Shown: piece by piece, positions 1-6,615 of the stretch | How the letters are laid out: each line of letters begins with the position of its first letter | Position numbering within the stretch: position 1 is the stretch's first letter | NCBI GenBank assembly: GCA_001303225.1 | Contig: LJNI01000091.1 | Span: forward strand, 1-8,658 | DNA: 8,658 nucleotides | Reading direction: 5' to 3' | Origin: a candidate division TA06 bacterium DG_78 | GTDB taxonomy: Bacteria; Hydrothermota; Tepidihabitantia; SM23-42 | Program-made: the position numbers and the translations under genes | The notes under the pieces: generated by a model | What the model was told of the DNA's origin: nothing | The model's database searches: none | Seen by the model: only the letters and a program-made list of their open reading frames with translations

Positions 1-497
1 CCCACCGGTATATCACTGTGTTTAAACATTTCTGAAGGAACATATCCTCGTCCTGCTTCGACAGTCATTTCTACCTGAAAATTCACCTTCGTTTTCGTGA
101 CTGTCAAAATTTTCTGTTCAGGATTTGCTATAACAACATCAGGATTTTTCTCTATATCCTCAGCACAATATTCTTTTTTACCCTTTACATTCAAATAGAG
201 GGTACTCGGTCCATCAGTCAGCAATTTTACCCTCACCTTCTTCAAATTCAAAATAATTTCCACAACATCCTCGTGTACACCATCGATTGTTGAAAATTCT
301 TGTACGATATCACCAATCCTAACCCTCGTGATTGCTGCTCCTTGGATTGAAGATAACAGCAGTCTTCTCAGTGAATTACCCAAGGTCACACCAAAACCAC
401 GCTCAAGTGGTGATAATGTGAAACGCCCAATATTATCAGTTACTACCTCTTTGTCGATTTCAATCTCTTTGGGCATAACAAGTGGTTTTAAAGCCAT
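1..497 (-). CDS. rpoA: RNA polymerase alpha subunit, N-terminal part (cut by window edge)
   Basis: Alpha subunit of RNA polymerase, which dimerises to nucleate assembly of beta and beta' and carries a C-terminal domain that touches promoters and activators. Only the first 165 codons are in the window, all within the N-terminal domain. The signature TLGNSLRRLLLSS (about residues 38-50) is the conserved dimerisation/assembly helix. It is followed by the GVHEDVVEIILNLK segment (73-86) and a GYVPSE motif (151-156), as in bacterial RpoA. The start is ATG at 497, preceded by a GGGAG Shine-Dalgarno about 6 nt upstream. Only 10 nt separate it from the rpsD stop, so it is co-transcribed as the next gene of the alpha operon. 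The C-terminal domain, and probably rplQ, lie beyond the left edge. The family assignment is secure; nothing can be said about the C-terminal half. Confidence 0.97.
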   Translation of the reverse strand, partial: MALKPLVMPKEIEIDKEVVTDNIGRFTLSPLERGFGVTLGNSLRRLLLSSIQGAAITRVRIGDIVQEFSTIDGVHEDVVEIILNLKKVRVKLLTDGPSTLYLNVKGKKEYCAEDIEKNPDVVIANPEQKILTVTKTKVNFQVEMTVEAGRGYVPSEMFKHSDIPV

Positions 498-507
498 AAA
501 TCTCCCT

Positions 508-1137
508 CTATTTTGAGTAGAACTCAACAATTAAATTTTCCTGAATTGGTAGCGTAATATCCTCACGTTTTGGTAATCTCAGTACAGTACCCGCTATATT
601 GTCTTTATCGAGCTTAAGCCAAGCAACAATTCTTTCAGGATCACGTTCTTCGAGCGATTTTTTAACGTGAGGATTTTTCATGCAATTATCAACAACCTTA
701 ATTACCTGATCAATTTTTACCTGATACGAAGGAATATCCACTATTTTACCATCGACTAAAATGTTTCTATGCCTAATGAACTGTCGCGCCTGGTTCCTAG
801 ATGACGCAATGCCTAATTGGTAAATAACATTGTCGATTCTTCTTTCAAGTGCAATGAGCAAATTTTCTCCGGGGTTGCCTGCTTTCTTTGTAGCATCGGC
901 GAAAATTTTACGAAATTGTCTTTCTAATATACCATACATTGCCTTTACTTTCTGTTTTTCCCTCAATTGTGTAGCGTAAGAGGTAAGTTTACGCCGACCC
1001 ACTTTACCGTGCACGCCTGGTGGATAACCCCTTCTGGTAAACGCACATTTATCTGTATAACAACGGCTGCCACGTAGAAATAATTTCTCACCTTCACGAC
1101 GACATACTTTACACTTTGCTTCAACGTTGCGTGCCAT
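508..1137 (-). CDS. rpsD: 30S ribosomal protein S4
   Basis: Primary 16S rRNA-binding protein that starts assembly of the 30S body. In many bacteria it also represses translation of its own operon. The protein is 209 aa, the normal bacterial length. The N-terminal domain has four cysteines, C9, C12, C26 and C31, in the zinc-binding arrangement of the C+ form of S4. The RNA-binding S4 domain lies at about 97-160 and contains SSRNQARQFIRHRNILVDG. The C-terminus ends in the typical IVEFYSK. It starts at ATG 1137, two bases after the rpsK stop. The only purine-rich stretch upstream is GGAGAAGAG, set rather far back, so translation is probably coupled to rpsK. It ends with TAG 10 nt before rpoA. 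Identification is certain by sequence and position. Confidence 0.98.
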   Translation of the reverse strand: MARNVEAKCKVCRREGEKLFLRGSRCYTDKCAFTRRGYPPGVHGKVGRRKLTSYATQLREKQKVKAMYGILERQFRKIFADATKKAGNPGENLLIALERRIDNVIYQLGIASSRNQARQFIRHRNILVDGKIVDIPSYQVKIDQVIKVVDNCMKNPHVKKSLEERDPERIVAWLKLDKDNIAGTVLRLPKREDITLPIQENLIVEFYSK

Positions 1138-1139
1138 CT

Positions 1140-1574
1140 TTATACTCTTCTCCGTCTTGGCGGTCTACATCCATTGTGCGGCAACGGAGTAACATCTTTA
1201 ATTGCAACAACAGTCAGACCCACGGTCTGGAGTGTTCTAATTGCTGCCTCTCGACCCGGGCCAGGACCTTTTATCTGTACTTCAACCTTCTTAATACCGA
1301 GTAATTGGGCCTCCCGTGCGACGGCGTCAGCACATTTTTGAGCCGCATAGGCAGTACCCTTCTTCGTTCCTTTAAATCCGATCCTTCCTGCTGATGACCA
1401 ACAGAGAACATTACCCTTGGAATCAGCAATAGAAACAATAGTGTTGTTGAATGTAGCAAAAATGTAGGCAATGCCGATCTGCTCGCGTTCGCCCTTGACT
1501 CCTCTTTTCCGTCGCGCTGTCTTAGCTGTCCTCGTCGTTCTACCTGACCCTGTTGATTTAGTTGTCCTCTTCAT
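1140..1574 (-). CDS. rpsK: 30S ribosomal protein S11
   Basis: Protein of the 30S platform that lines the E-site and mRNA exit region. The core from about residue 34 matches the family: [10 protein letters not shown] (40-49), [12 protein letters not shown] (102-113) and the C-terminal [15 protein letters not shown]. At 144 aa it is longer than the usual roughly 129. The extra length is a basic, Ser/Thr-rich N-terminal tail (about residues 1-30). The ATG at 1574 is supported because it overlaps the rpsM stop as ATGA and has an AGGAGG Shine-Dalgarno 9 nt upstream, inside the end of rpsM. Translational coupling with rpsM is likely. The usual SAGGLGFKG-type motif reads SAGRIGFKG here, a small variation. 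Identification is certain. Confidence 0.98.
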   Translation of the reverse strand: MKRTTKSTGSGRTTRTAKTARRKRGVKGEREQIGIAYIFATFNNTIVSIADSKGNVLCWSSAGRIGFKGTKKGTAYAAQKCADAVAREAQLLGIKKVEVQIKGPGPGREAAIRTLQTVGLTVVAIKDVTPLPHNGCRPPRRRRV

Positions 1575-1969
1575 TTCTTCGTGCCTCCTGCTGCCTTAAT
1601 ACCTTTCGGTACTGCAACTGCTACTCGTTTTCGTCCCTTGCGTGTCCTTGCATTTGTTCGTGTGCGTTGCCCTCTCGTTGGAAGACCAACTTTATGCCGC
1701 GTACCACGATAACATCCGATATCAATAAGTCTTTTAATATCAGCGGCGATTTCGGCCCGGCGGGCTCCTTCAACTTTATATTTCGCTTCGATTAGCTTCC
1801 TTATCTTCGTTACCTCTTCATCGCTCAACTCTTTAATTTTCTTCGATGGCTCAACTCCTACTTCGGCAACTATTTTTTGAGCAGTCGGAAGCCCTATACC
1901 ATAGATTGCTGTCAATCCGTACGTGACGCTCTTATTGGGTGGTAAATCAACACCTGCGATTCTCGCCAT
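1571..1969 (-). CDS. rpsM: 30S ribosomal protein S13
   Basis: Protein of the 30S head that contacts the P-site tRNA and forms inter-subunit bridges with the 50S central protuberance. It starts [10 protein letters not shown], the standard S13 N-terminus. It contains the YGIG helix-hairpin segment (23-26), the GCYRGTRH motif (85-92) and [14 protein letters not shown] (96-109), and ends in a long Lys/Arg/Gly-rich tail. Its length of 132 aa is slightly above the usual 115-126, because of the basic tail. The ATG at 1969 lies 8 nt after the rpmJ stop with a modest AGGGA Shine-Dalgarno. The stop overlaps the rpsK start by four bases. The order rpmJ-rpsM-rpsK-rpsD-rpoA is the classic alpha operon layout. 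Confidence 0.98.
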   Translation of the reverse strand: MARIAGVDLPPNKSVTYGLTAIYGIGLPTAQKIVAEVGVEPSKKIKELSDEEVTKIRKLIEAKYKVEGARRAEIAADIKRLIDIGCYRGTRHKVGLPTRGQRTRTNARTRKGRKRVAVAVPKGIKAAGGTKK

Positions 1970-1977
1970 AACGATCC

Positions 1978-2091
1978 CTAACCTTGACGCTGTTTATGGC
2001 GAGGATTCTTGCAAATAACCATTACCACGCCTTTTCTTTTAATAATACGACATGAAACACATCGTTTTTTAACTGACGCCTTAACCTTCAA
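1978..2091 (-). CDS. rpmJ: 50S ribosomal protein L36, TTG start
   Basis: Smallest 50S protein, a zinc-ribbon peptide that braces 23S rRNA. The frame reads [18 protein letters not shown] and then a second half ending [11 protein letters not shown], 37 aa with stop TAG at 1978-1980. The zinc ligands C11, C14, C27 and H32 are all present, so this is the zinc-binding (C+) form. No ATG exists at the expected N-terminus. The start is TTG at 2091-2089, placed by a perfect AAGGAGG Shine-Dalgarno (plus-strand CCTCCTT, 2096-2102) 4 nt upstream. The gene is easily missed because of its length and start codon. It stands 8 nt before rpsM, and its own promoter lies immediately upstream, so it heads the alpha half of the cluster. 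Length, sequence and position all agree with L36. Confidence 0.96.
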   Translation of the reverse strand: MKVKASVKKRCVSCRIIKRKGVVMVICKNPRHKQRQG

Positions 2092-2095
2092 ATTT

Positions 2096-2102
2096 CCTCC
2101 TT
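2096..2102 (-). promoter_or_regulatory. Shine-Dalgarno fixing the rpmJ TTG start
   Basis: Minus-strand AAGGAGG, fully complementary to the 16S 3' end, lies 4 nt before the TTG at 2091. It is the main reason to accept a TTG start for L36, since the family N-terminus MKVKASVKK begins exactly there and no in-frame ATG is available. Confidence 0.85.
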
Positions 2103-2110
2103 AAATAACT

Positions 2111-2138
2111 ATTATACATACTTTTTAAAAGAAATCAA
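2111..2138 (-). promoter_or_regulatory. Sigma70-type promoter for rpmJ-rpsM-rpsK-rpsD-rpoA
   Basis: On the minus strand, TTGATT (plus coordinates 2133-2138) and a perfect TATAAT (2111-2116) are separated by 16 nt in an AT-rich setting. Transcription would start near 2104, only about a dozen bases before the rpmJ start codon, so the mRNA would begin almost at the Shine-Dalgarno. The promoter sits in the largest gap between the spc and alpha halves, where a second transcription start is expected. The transcription start itself is inferred from spacing. Confidence 0.75.
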
Positions 2139-2209
2139 GCCTTTTATACCAATTTTTCACTACAAAACCCTTAATCGCCATCTTTTGCCTTCTATGCCTT
2201 CTTAAATTT

Positions 2210-2428
2210 TTATTTATATCTCCAGACAATCCTTCCTCGTGACAGGTCATAGGGTGTTAGTTCAAGCAGGACGCGATCTCCAGGTAAAATTTTAATGTAG
2301 CTCATTCTCATCTTACCAGAGACGTGCGCGAGAACTTTATGCCCATTGTCCAATTCAACGCGAAACATCGCATTGGGAAGGGTTTCAATTATTGTTCCCT
2401 CTGTCTGGATCAAATCTTTACGTGCCAT
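2210..2428 (-). CDS. infA: Translation initiation factor IF-1
   Basis: Small OB-fold protein that binds the 30S A-site during initiation and works with IF-2 and IF-3. It is 72 aa, exactly the usual length. Family hallmarks are [20 protein letters not shown] at the start, then [20 protein letters not shown] (33-52) and a terminal GRIVWRYK. The ATG at 2428 is 3 nt after the map stop and has GGGAG about 9 nt upstream. It is the last gene of the spc half. After its TAA (2210-2212) a 118-bp gap leads to rpmJ and contains a promoter, but I see no intrinsic terminator there, so read-through into the alpha genes is likely. Confidence 0.98.
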   Translation of the reverse strand: MARKDLIQTEGTIIETLPNAMFRVELDNGHKVLAHVSGKMRMSYIKILPGDRVLLELTPYDLSRGRIVWRYK

Positions 2429-2431
2429 ATG

Positions 2432-3190
2432 TCAACTCCCAGCAACGCGTGTCAAGTTAAGGTTTCCCTTTTCAAGCACTGCAATGGTATCCTCAAAATG
2501 ACAGGAAAGAGAACCGTCTCTGGTCGAAACTGTCCAGCCATTTTTATCTGTAACAACATGGTAATCACCCATTGTAACCATTGGTTCAATAGCCAAAACC
2601 ATGCCTCGTTGTATAGCAGGACTTGGTCCACTTGTAACAAAATTTGGGATCATCGGTTCTTCATGGAGATCATGACCAACACCGTGGCCAGTTAACTCAC
2701 GTACAACACCATAGCCATTTTCCTCAATGATTTTCTGTATTGCTCGTGAGACATCTGAAATTTTATTACCAGTCTTTGCCATTCTGATTCCCCTTCTCAA
2801 GGCATCCTTTGTGACCGCGAGTAACTTTTTTGTTCCCTCATCGATATCATCCACTGCAAATGTTTTCGCGGCATCAGCAACATAACCTTGATACGTAACG
2901 CCAACATCTATTTTGACCAAATCACCTCCTTTAATTCTACGGTCGTCAGGGATGCCATGCACAACTTCATTATTCAAAGATATACAACAACTCTTCGGAA
3001 AACCTCGATAGTTTAAAAATGTAGGAGTTGCATTGTGTTTCCTAATCAAACTATCGACTTTATTATTGAGTTCAATTGTCTTTATACCCTGCAAATCCAT
3101 CATTTCTATTTCGGTAAAGACTTCGTAGATAATATTACCTGCGATAGCAATCTTCTTGATAGCATCATCATTTTTTATCAGTATACTCAT
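2432..3190 (-). CDS. map: Type I methionine aminopeptidase
   Basis: Cytosolic metalloenzyme that removes the initiator methionine from nascent proteins. The length of 252 aa is normal for bacterial type I enzymes without an extension. All five metal ligands are recognisable: D95 (KIDVG), D106 (ADAAKTF), H169 (TGHGVG), E202 (AIEPM) and E233 (HFEDT). The substrate-binding histidines H78 (VVHGIP) and H176 (HEEP) are also present. The residue after the last Glu motif is Asp where His is common (HFEDT for QFEHT), probably tolerated. The ATG at 3190 lies inside the end of adk (23-bp overlap in another frame) and lacks a clear Shine-Dalgarno, suggesting coupling to adk translation. The order adk-map-infA is widespread in spc operons. 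Function is confident. Confidence 0.97.
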   Translation of the reverse strand: MSILIKNDDAIKKIAIAGNIIYEVFTEIEMMDLQGIKTIELNNKVDSLIRKHNATPTFLNYRGFPKSCCISLNNEVVHGIPDDRRIKGGDLVKIDVGVTYQGYVADAAKTFAVDDIDEGTKKLLAVTKDALRRGIRMAKTGNKISDVSRAIQKIIEENGYGVVRELTGHGVGHDLHEEPMIPNFVTSGPSPAIQRGMVLAIEPMVTMGDYHVVTDKNGWTVSTRDGSLSCHFEDTIAVLEKGNLNLTRVAGS

Positions 3191-3824
3191 TGATTATTTC
3201 AGAAATTTTGTTAAACACTTCATCCCGAGAACCTGAGGCATCGATACTCCTGTAAACATGTTTCGATTTATAGTAATCAACGAGAGGCTTTGTTTCCTCC
3301 TCGTATACTTTTATCCGCCTCTTAATAATCGCTTCGTCATCATCGATCCTTTTCATCAATGTGTGGCCACAGGTGCTACAGATTCCTCCATTCTCTTGTA
3401 TATCGGTCACATTATTATAAATTTTTCCGCAGTGTGGACAGTGTTGTCGAGAGAGGAGTCGCCTCATGATTTCTTCTTCGTCGAGATGCAACTCTACCGC
3501 GAAATCGACTGACATATCAACCTCTCCTAATACCTTTTCTAACATGAGGGCTTGATTCATGGTGCGGGGAAATCCATCAAAGATTATATTCCCATCTCGG
3601 TTTTCAGATAAAAAAATTCTGACGAGTCTCATAATAATATCGTCAGGGACTAAACTACCGCGCTCGATATAGGCCTTAACTTCAATACCGAGGGGGCTGC
3701 TCAATGATATTTGACCTCGTAGAAAATCACCGGTCGAAAATTTTGTAAAATTATATTCTTTGGATAATAAATCAGCCTGTGTGCCCTTGCCAACACCAGG
3801 CGGACCAAATAACAAAATTCTCAT
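3168..3824 (-). CDS. adk: Adenylate kinase with zinc-type LID
   Basis: Cytosolic enzyme interconverting ATP + AMP and 2 ADP, which maintains the adenylate energy charge. The protein is 218 aa, the long form with a LID domain. The P-loop GPPGVGKGTQ is at residues 7-16, the AMP-site FSTGD segment at 29-33 and FDGFPRT at 82-88. The LID (about 125-162) carries C129, C132, C149 and C152 in two CxxC pairs, the structural zinc site found in many Gram-positive and thermophile enzymes; E. coli Adk has a hydrogen-bond network instead. The catalytic arginine cluster near RIDDDEAIIKRR (159-170) is intact. The ATG at 3824 overlaps the secY stop as ATGA, with GAGGAAG upstream. The 3' end overlaps map by 23 bp. 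Confidence 0.97.
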   Translation of the reverse strand: MRILLFGPPGVGKGTQADLLSKEYNFTKFSTGDFLRGQISLSSPLGIEVKAYIERGSLVPDDIIMRLVRIFLSENRDGNIIFDGFPRTMNQALMLEKVLGEVDMSVDFAVELHLDEEEIMRRLLSRQHCPHCGKIYNNVTDIQENGGICSTCGHTLMKRIDDDEAIIKRRIKVYEEETKPLVDYYKSKHVYRSIDASGSRDEVFNKISEIINEYTDKK

Positions 3825-5134
3825 CGTCTTCCTCTGATTCTACCCTTTTTCATGAAACCCTCATAGTGATACATCATTAATTGCGACTCAATCTGCTGGA
3901 CTGTATCTAAAGCAACTCCAACAATAATGAGCAGGGTAGTCCCGCCGAAATAGAATGGAACGTTTAAGAGGTTAATTAAGTACCAGGGCACGAGTGCAAT
4001 AAATCCTAAAAAGAGTGCTCCTGGAAGCGTGATTTTTGACAACACGGCATCTACATAATCGGCTGTTCTTGCTCCCGGTCTGATACCAGGGATAAAACCA
4101 CCGTATCGTTTCATATTATCTGCCAATTCAACCGGGTTAAAGACGATAGATGTATAAAAATAGGTAAAAAACACAATCAGCGAGAAGAAGAGAAGATCAT
4201 ATGCCCAGAAGCCGGGTCTGAAGAGTTCAATAATGCCCTTCAGTGCTGGCACGTAGGCAGCAACAGTTCCTGGGAAGACAACTAATGATTGGGCGAAGAT
4301 AATCGGTATGACACCAGCGGTGTTGACCCTGAGCGGTAAGAATGTAGATTGTCCGCCGTACATCCTCCGGCCGATGATGCGTTTGGGATATTGAACTGGA
4401 ATACGCCGTGTCGCTTGGGTCATGATAATCACAGCAGCAACAATCAAGACCATAATGATAATCACGAGCACTAAATTTATCACTGATAATCCCTGGGTCA
4501 AAACGAGTTGCACCGTACGCAAAAAGTAACCTGGATACTCCTCAAGACAGCCGATAAAGATGATGAACGAAATGCCATTGCCAATTCCCTTATCAGTAAT
4601 CTGTTCGCCAATCCACATTGCAAAAATTGCGCCGGCAGTTAATGTTAACATTGCTGTAAGACGGAACGGCCATCCTGGGTTGAAAACAATATTCATGACG
4701 CCCGCCGGTCCAGTAAACTTTTGCGTCTCCAAGAAAATTGCAATTGCAACTGCCTGGAACGCAGCCAGACCGACGGTGAGATACCTCGTATACTGCGTAA
4801 TCTTCCTTCGACCTGCCTGGTCGCGTTGCAGCTTCTCAATTTGTGGAAAGACCGAACCGAGTAGTTGAAAAATAATCGAAGACGAGATGTACGGCATGAC
4901 GCCCAAAAAGAGGATAGCAGCTCGTCCTAAGGCACCACCAACAAAAATATCATACATACCAAATATTGATCCCTGCTGTTTTAACTGTTCCATGAGTAGG
5001 CCGAGCGCCTGGGCATTTATTCCAGGCATTGGCAAGTGGGCGCCAAGGCGGTATACCGCAACGCAGAAAAGCGTAAAACCTAATTTCTTTTTTAAATCAG
5101 GGACCTTAAAGATATTTTGGATTGTTGAAATCAT
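3821..5134 (-). CDS. secY: Sec translocon channel subunit SecY
   Basis: Core channel of the SecYEG translocon in the inner membrane. It exports signal-peptide proteins, plausibly including the secreted protease at the other end of this window, and inserts membrane proteins. The 437 aa match the family. Ten hydrophobic segments fit the SecY topology, at roughly 18-36, 72-95, 117-137, 159-178, 185-200, 216-239, 271-293, 311-333, 371-391 and 394-411. Recognisable motifs are HLPMPGIN (33-40), MPYISSSIIFQLL (80-92), GQSTFLPLRVNTAGVIPIIF (261-280), the RPGARTADY loop (352-360) and a basic C-terminus GRIRGRR. The ATG at 5134 shares one base with the rplO stop (TAATG) and has no good Shine-Dalgarno, so re-initiation after rplO is likely. 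Confidence 0.98.
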   Translation of the reverse strand: MISTIQNIFKVPDLKKKLGFTLFCVAVYRLGAHLPMPGINAQALGLLMEQLKQQGSIFGMYDIFVGGALGRAAILFLGVMPYISSSIIFQLLGSVFPQIEKLQRDQAGRRKITQYTRYLTVGLAAFQAVAIAIFLETQKFTGPAGVMNIVFNPGWPFRLTAMLTLTAGAIFAMWIGEQITDKGIGNGISFIIFIGCLEEYPGYFLRTVQLVLTQGLSVINLVLVIIIMVLIVAAVIIMTQATRRIPVQYPKRIIGRRMYGGQSTFLPLRVNTAGVIPIIFAQSLVVFPGTVAAYVPALKGIIELFRPGFWAYDLLFFSLIVFFTYFYTSIVFNPVELADNMKRYGGFIPGIRPGARTADYVDAVLSKITLPGALFLGFIALVPWYLINLLNVPFYFGGTTLLIIVGVALDTVQQIESQLMMYHYEGFMKKGRIRGRR

Positions 5135-5571
5135 TAAATCAGTTCTACTGTTCCCTTAGCCGTCGTAATTTTGTCTTGGGCTTTTTTTGAAAATTTATGA
5201 GCCTTGACCGTGAGTGGGATATTGATATCTCCCTGCCCCAAAATTTTTACTTTGTTTTTTCCTTTGATAATTCCTCTATCTCTCAAGAATTCGGGTGTCA
5301 CCACAGTATTTGCATCTAATGCAGCTAATACTCCTATATTAACAATTTCATACTGCTTCTGAAATATATTCACAAATCCACGTTTTGGAATTCTCCGCGT
5401 GAGTGGCATCTGTCCGCCTTCGAACCCTGCTCTCCTCTGATATCCTGACCGTGATTTCTGTCCTTTATTACCTCTGGTTGATGTTTTACCGCGACCTGAA
5501 CCTGGACCACGTCCAACACGCTTTCGTCTTTTCGTCGCGCCTTTTACTGGACTCAATTTATTGAGATGCAT
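5134..5571 (-). CDS. rplO: 50S ribosomal protein L15
   Basis: Late-assembly 50S protein with a long basic N-terminal extension that threads through 23S rRNA. The length of 145 aa is typical. The N-terminal [20 protein letters not shown], the [20 protein letters not shown] stretch (22-41) and [17 protein letters not shown] (50-66) are diagnostic. The C-terminal globular part includes KILGQGDI and ends TVELI. The ATG at 5571 has AGGAG 7 nt upstream and overlaps the end of rpmD by 14 bp in a different frame. The last base of the frame is shared with the secY start. Placement between rpmD and secY is the canonical order. Confidence 0.98.
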   Translation of the reverse strand: MHLNKLSPVKGATKRRKRVGRGPGSGRGKTSTRGNKGQKSRSGYQRRAGFEGGQMPLTRRIPKRGFVNIFQKQYEIVNIGVLAALDANTVVTPEFLRDRGIIKGKNKVKILGQGDINIPLTVKAHKFSKKAQDKITTAKGTVELI

Positions 5572-5752
5572 CAGTGATCTCCTGTACTTCCACCATATAC
5601 GAAACCTGATTAATCATTCCCCGTACCGCCTCATTATCTGGGAACACCCTTGATTTTCCAATTTTCGTTAATCCGAGTGCTTTGAGGGTCAATTTGTGTT
5701 TTTCGATCTTATTGATTGGACTCTTCTTCAGTATCACTCTTATCTTTTTCAT
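5558..5752 (-). CDS. rpmD: 50S ribosomal protein L30
   Basis: Small 50S protein of 64 aa, close to the usual 60. The sequence opens [15 protein letters not shown], equivalent to the family's first strand and SPIG-type loop. It continues with [20 protein letters not shown] (22-41) and the helix [13 protein letters not shown]. The ATG at 5752 lies inside rpsE, giving a 44-bp out-of-frame overlap. It is supported by GAGGAAG, 5 nt before the ATG, within the rpsE codons. A GTG at codon 6 is the only obvious alternative but would cut into the first strand. The overlap is therefore taken as real. The 3' end overlaps rplO by 14 bp. Confidence 0.95.
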   Translation of the reverse strand: MKKIRVILKKSPINKIEKHKLTLKALGLTKIGKSRVFPDNEAVRGMINQVSYMVEVQEITDASQ

Positions 5753-6245
5753 ATTTCTTCCTCATGAAGTACTGCAGCGGTTTGTTCCGCATCTCAGCCA
5801 CCATAGTTACCGAACGAATCGATTTTAATGCATTAATCGTCGCACGTGCAAGATTAGTTGGGTTATTTGATCCTAAAGATTTTGTAAGAATATTCTTAAT
5901 CCCTGCTGCCTCACACACAGCTCGAACAGCTTTAGAAGCGATGATTCCAGAGCCGGTCAGTGCTGGCCTCATAACAACATGACATGCAGAAAATTCCCCT
6001 TGCACTGGGTGGAGAATAGTACCTTCAGCGACATCCACTTTTACCATATTTTTTTTGGCAATCTCGGTTGCTTTTTTTATCGCCTTTGCCACCTCTGAGG
6101 ATTTAGCGTGACCAAGACCAACGTTACCGAGACCATCGCCTGCGACCACACATGCATAGAGTTTCATTCTCTTTCCGCCTTTAACAACCTTAGATACTCT
6201 CTTTAAGTCAACGAGTTTTTCAATAAATTGTGTCTCGTTTTCCAC
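5709..6245 (-). CDS. rpsE: 30S ribosomal protein S5
   Basis: 30S protein near the decoding centre and mRNA entry; mutants affect fidelity. It is 178 aa. The N-terminal double-stranded-RNA-binding-like domain (about 13-75) includes RVSKVVKGGKRMKLYACVVA and GDGLGNVGLGHAKSSEV. The C-terminal domain includes LTGSGIIASKAVRAVCEAAG (96-115) and the diagnostic KSLGSNNPTN (122-131). The last dozen residues form a Glu/Asp/Lys tail ([11 protein letters not shown]) that is encoded by the stretch overlapping rpmD, so its composition may be constrained by the other frame. The start codon is GTG (plus-strand CAC, 6243-6245), fixed by an AGGAGG Shine-Dalgarno 7 nt upstream. It follows rplR by 11 nt. Confidence 0.97.
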   Translation of the reverse strand: MENETQFIEKLVDLKRVSKVVKGGKRMKLYACVVAGDGLGNVGLGHAKSSEVAKAIKKATEIAKKNMVKVDVAEGTILHPVQGEFSACHVVMRPALTGSGIIASKAVRAVCEAAGIKNILTKSLGSNNPTNLARATINALKSIRSVTMVAEMRNKPLQYFMRKKYEKDKSDTEEESNQ

Positions 6246-6252
6246 TACTGAA

Positions 6253-6258
6253 CCTCCT
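6253..6258 (-). promoter_or_regulatory. Shine-Dalgarno fixing the rpsE GTG start
   Basis: Minus-strand AGGAGG (plus CCTCCT), 7 nt before the GTG, overlaps the last bases of the rplR stop codon TAG. The optimal spacing supports the non-ATG start of S5 and close coupling with rplR. Confidence 0.8.
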
Positions 6259-6601
6259 AAAATCTCAAGCCAACTTCTCGCGCACCCTCAGCCAGTGCTT
6301 TCACACGACCGTGATATTTGTATCCGCCGCGGTCAAAAGCCACTTCTTTAATTCCCTTGTCCAAGGCGAGTTTTCCTATCTTTTTACCTATTTCGTTTGC
6401 CACTTCGATTTTTTTCTTGCTCTTGAGACCTTTTTCACTCAAAGAAGAAGTCCCTAATAATACCTTGCCCTGAGTATCATCAACCAGCTGGGCATAGATA
6501 TGTTGATTACTTCGAAAAACACAGAGCCGTGGCTTCGCTGCACTACCGAGCATCTTTTTCCTAATCCTCTGATGCCTTCTTTTTCGACCCTTCAGTTTCA
6601 C
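6257..6601 (-). CDS. rplR: 50S ribosomal protein L18, GTG start
   Basis: 5S rRNA-binding protein of the 50S central protuberance. From the GTG the protein is 114 aa and begins [17 protein letters not shown], the basic N-terminal tail of L18. It continues with [20 protein letters not shown] and ends in the family signature [20 protein letters not shown] plus EVGLRF. An in-frame TTG at 6607 would add two residues but sits only 1 nt from the AAGGAGG Shine-Dalgarno (6609-6615), too close to function. The GTG at 6601 has 7-nt spacing and is preferred. The gene lies 12 nt after rplF. Product certain, start probable. Confidence 0.95.
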   Translation of the reverse strand: MKLKGRKRRHQRIRKKMLGSAAKPRLCVFRSNQHIYAQLVDDTQGKVLLGTSSLSEKGLKSKKKIEVANEIGKKIGKLALDKGIKEVAFDRGGYKYHGRVKALAEGAREVGLRF

Positions 6602-6608
6602 GCTCAAT

Positions 6609-6615
6609 CCTCCTT
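6609..6615 (-). promoter_or_regulatory. Shine-Dalgarno deciding the rplR start
   Basis: Minus-strand AAGGAGG overlaps the rplF stop codon. Its distance is 7 nt to the GTG at 6601 and 1 nt to the TTG at 6607, so it argues for the GTG as the L18 start. Confidence 0.8.

Noticed and set aside
2125..2181. Minus-strand mini-frame of 18 codons in the infA-rpmJ gap
   Set aside because: It has only a weak ribosome-binding site, overlaps the rpmJ -35 box and has no recognisable product; it is likely a chance frame.
5132..5160. Possible separate promoter or terminator between rplO and secY
   Set aside because: The genes share a base at TAATG and no -10/-35 pair or hairpin is visible, so simple translational coupling explains the junction.
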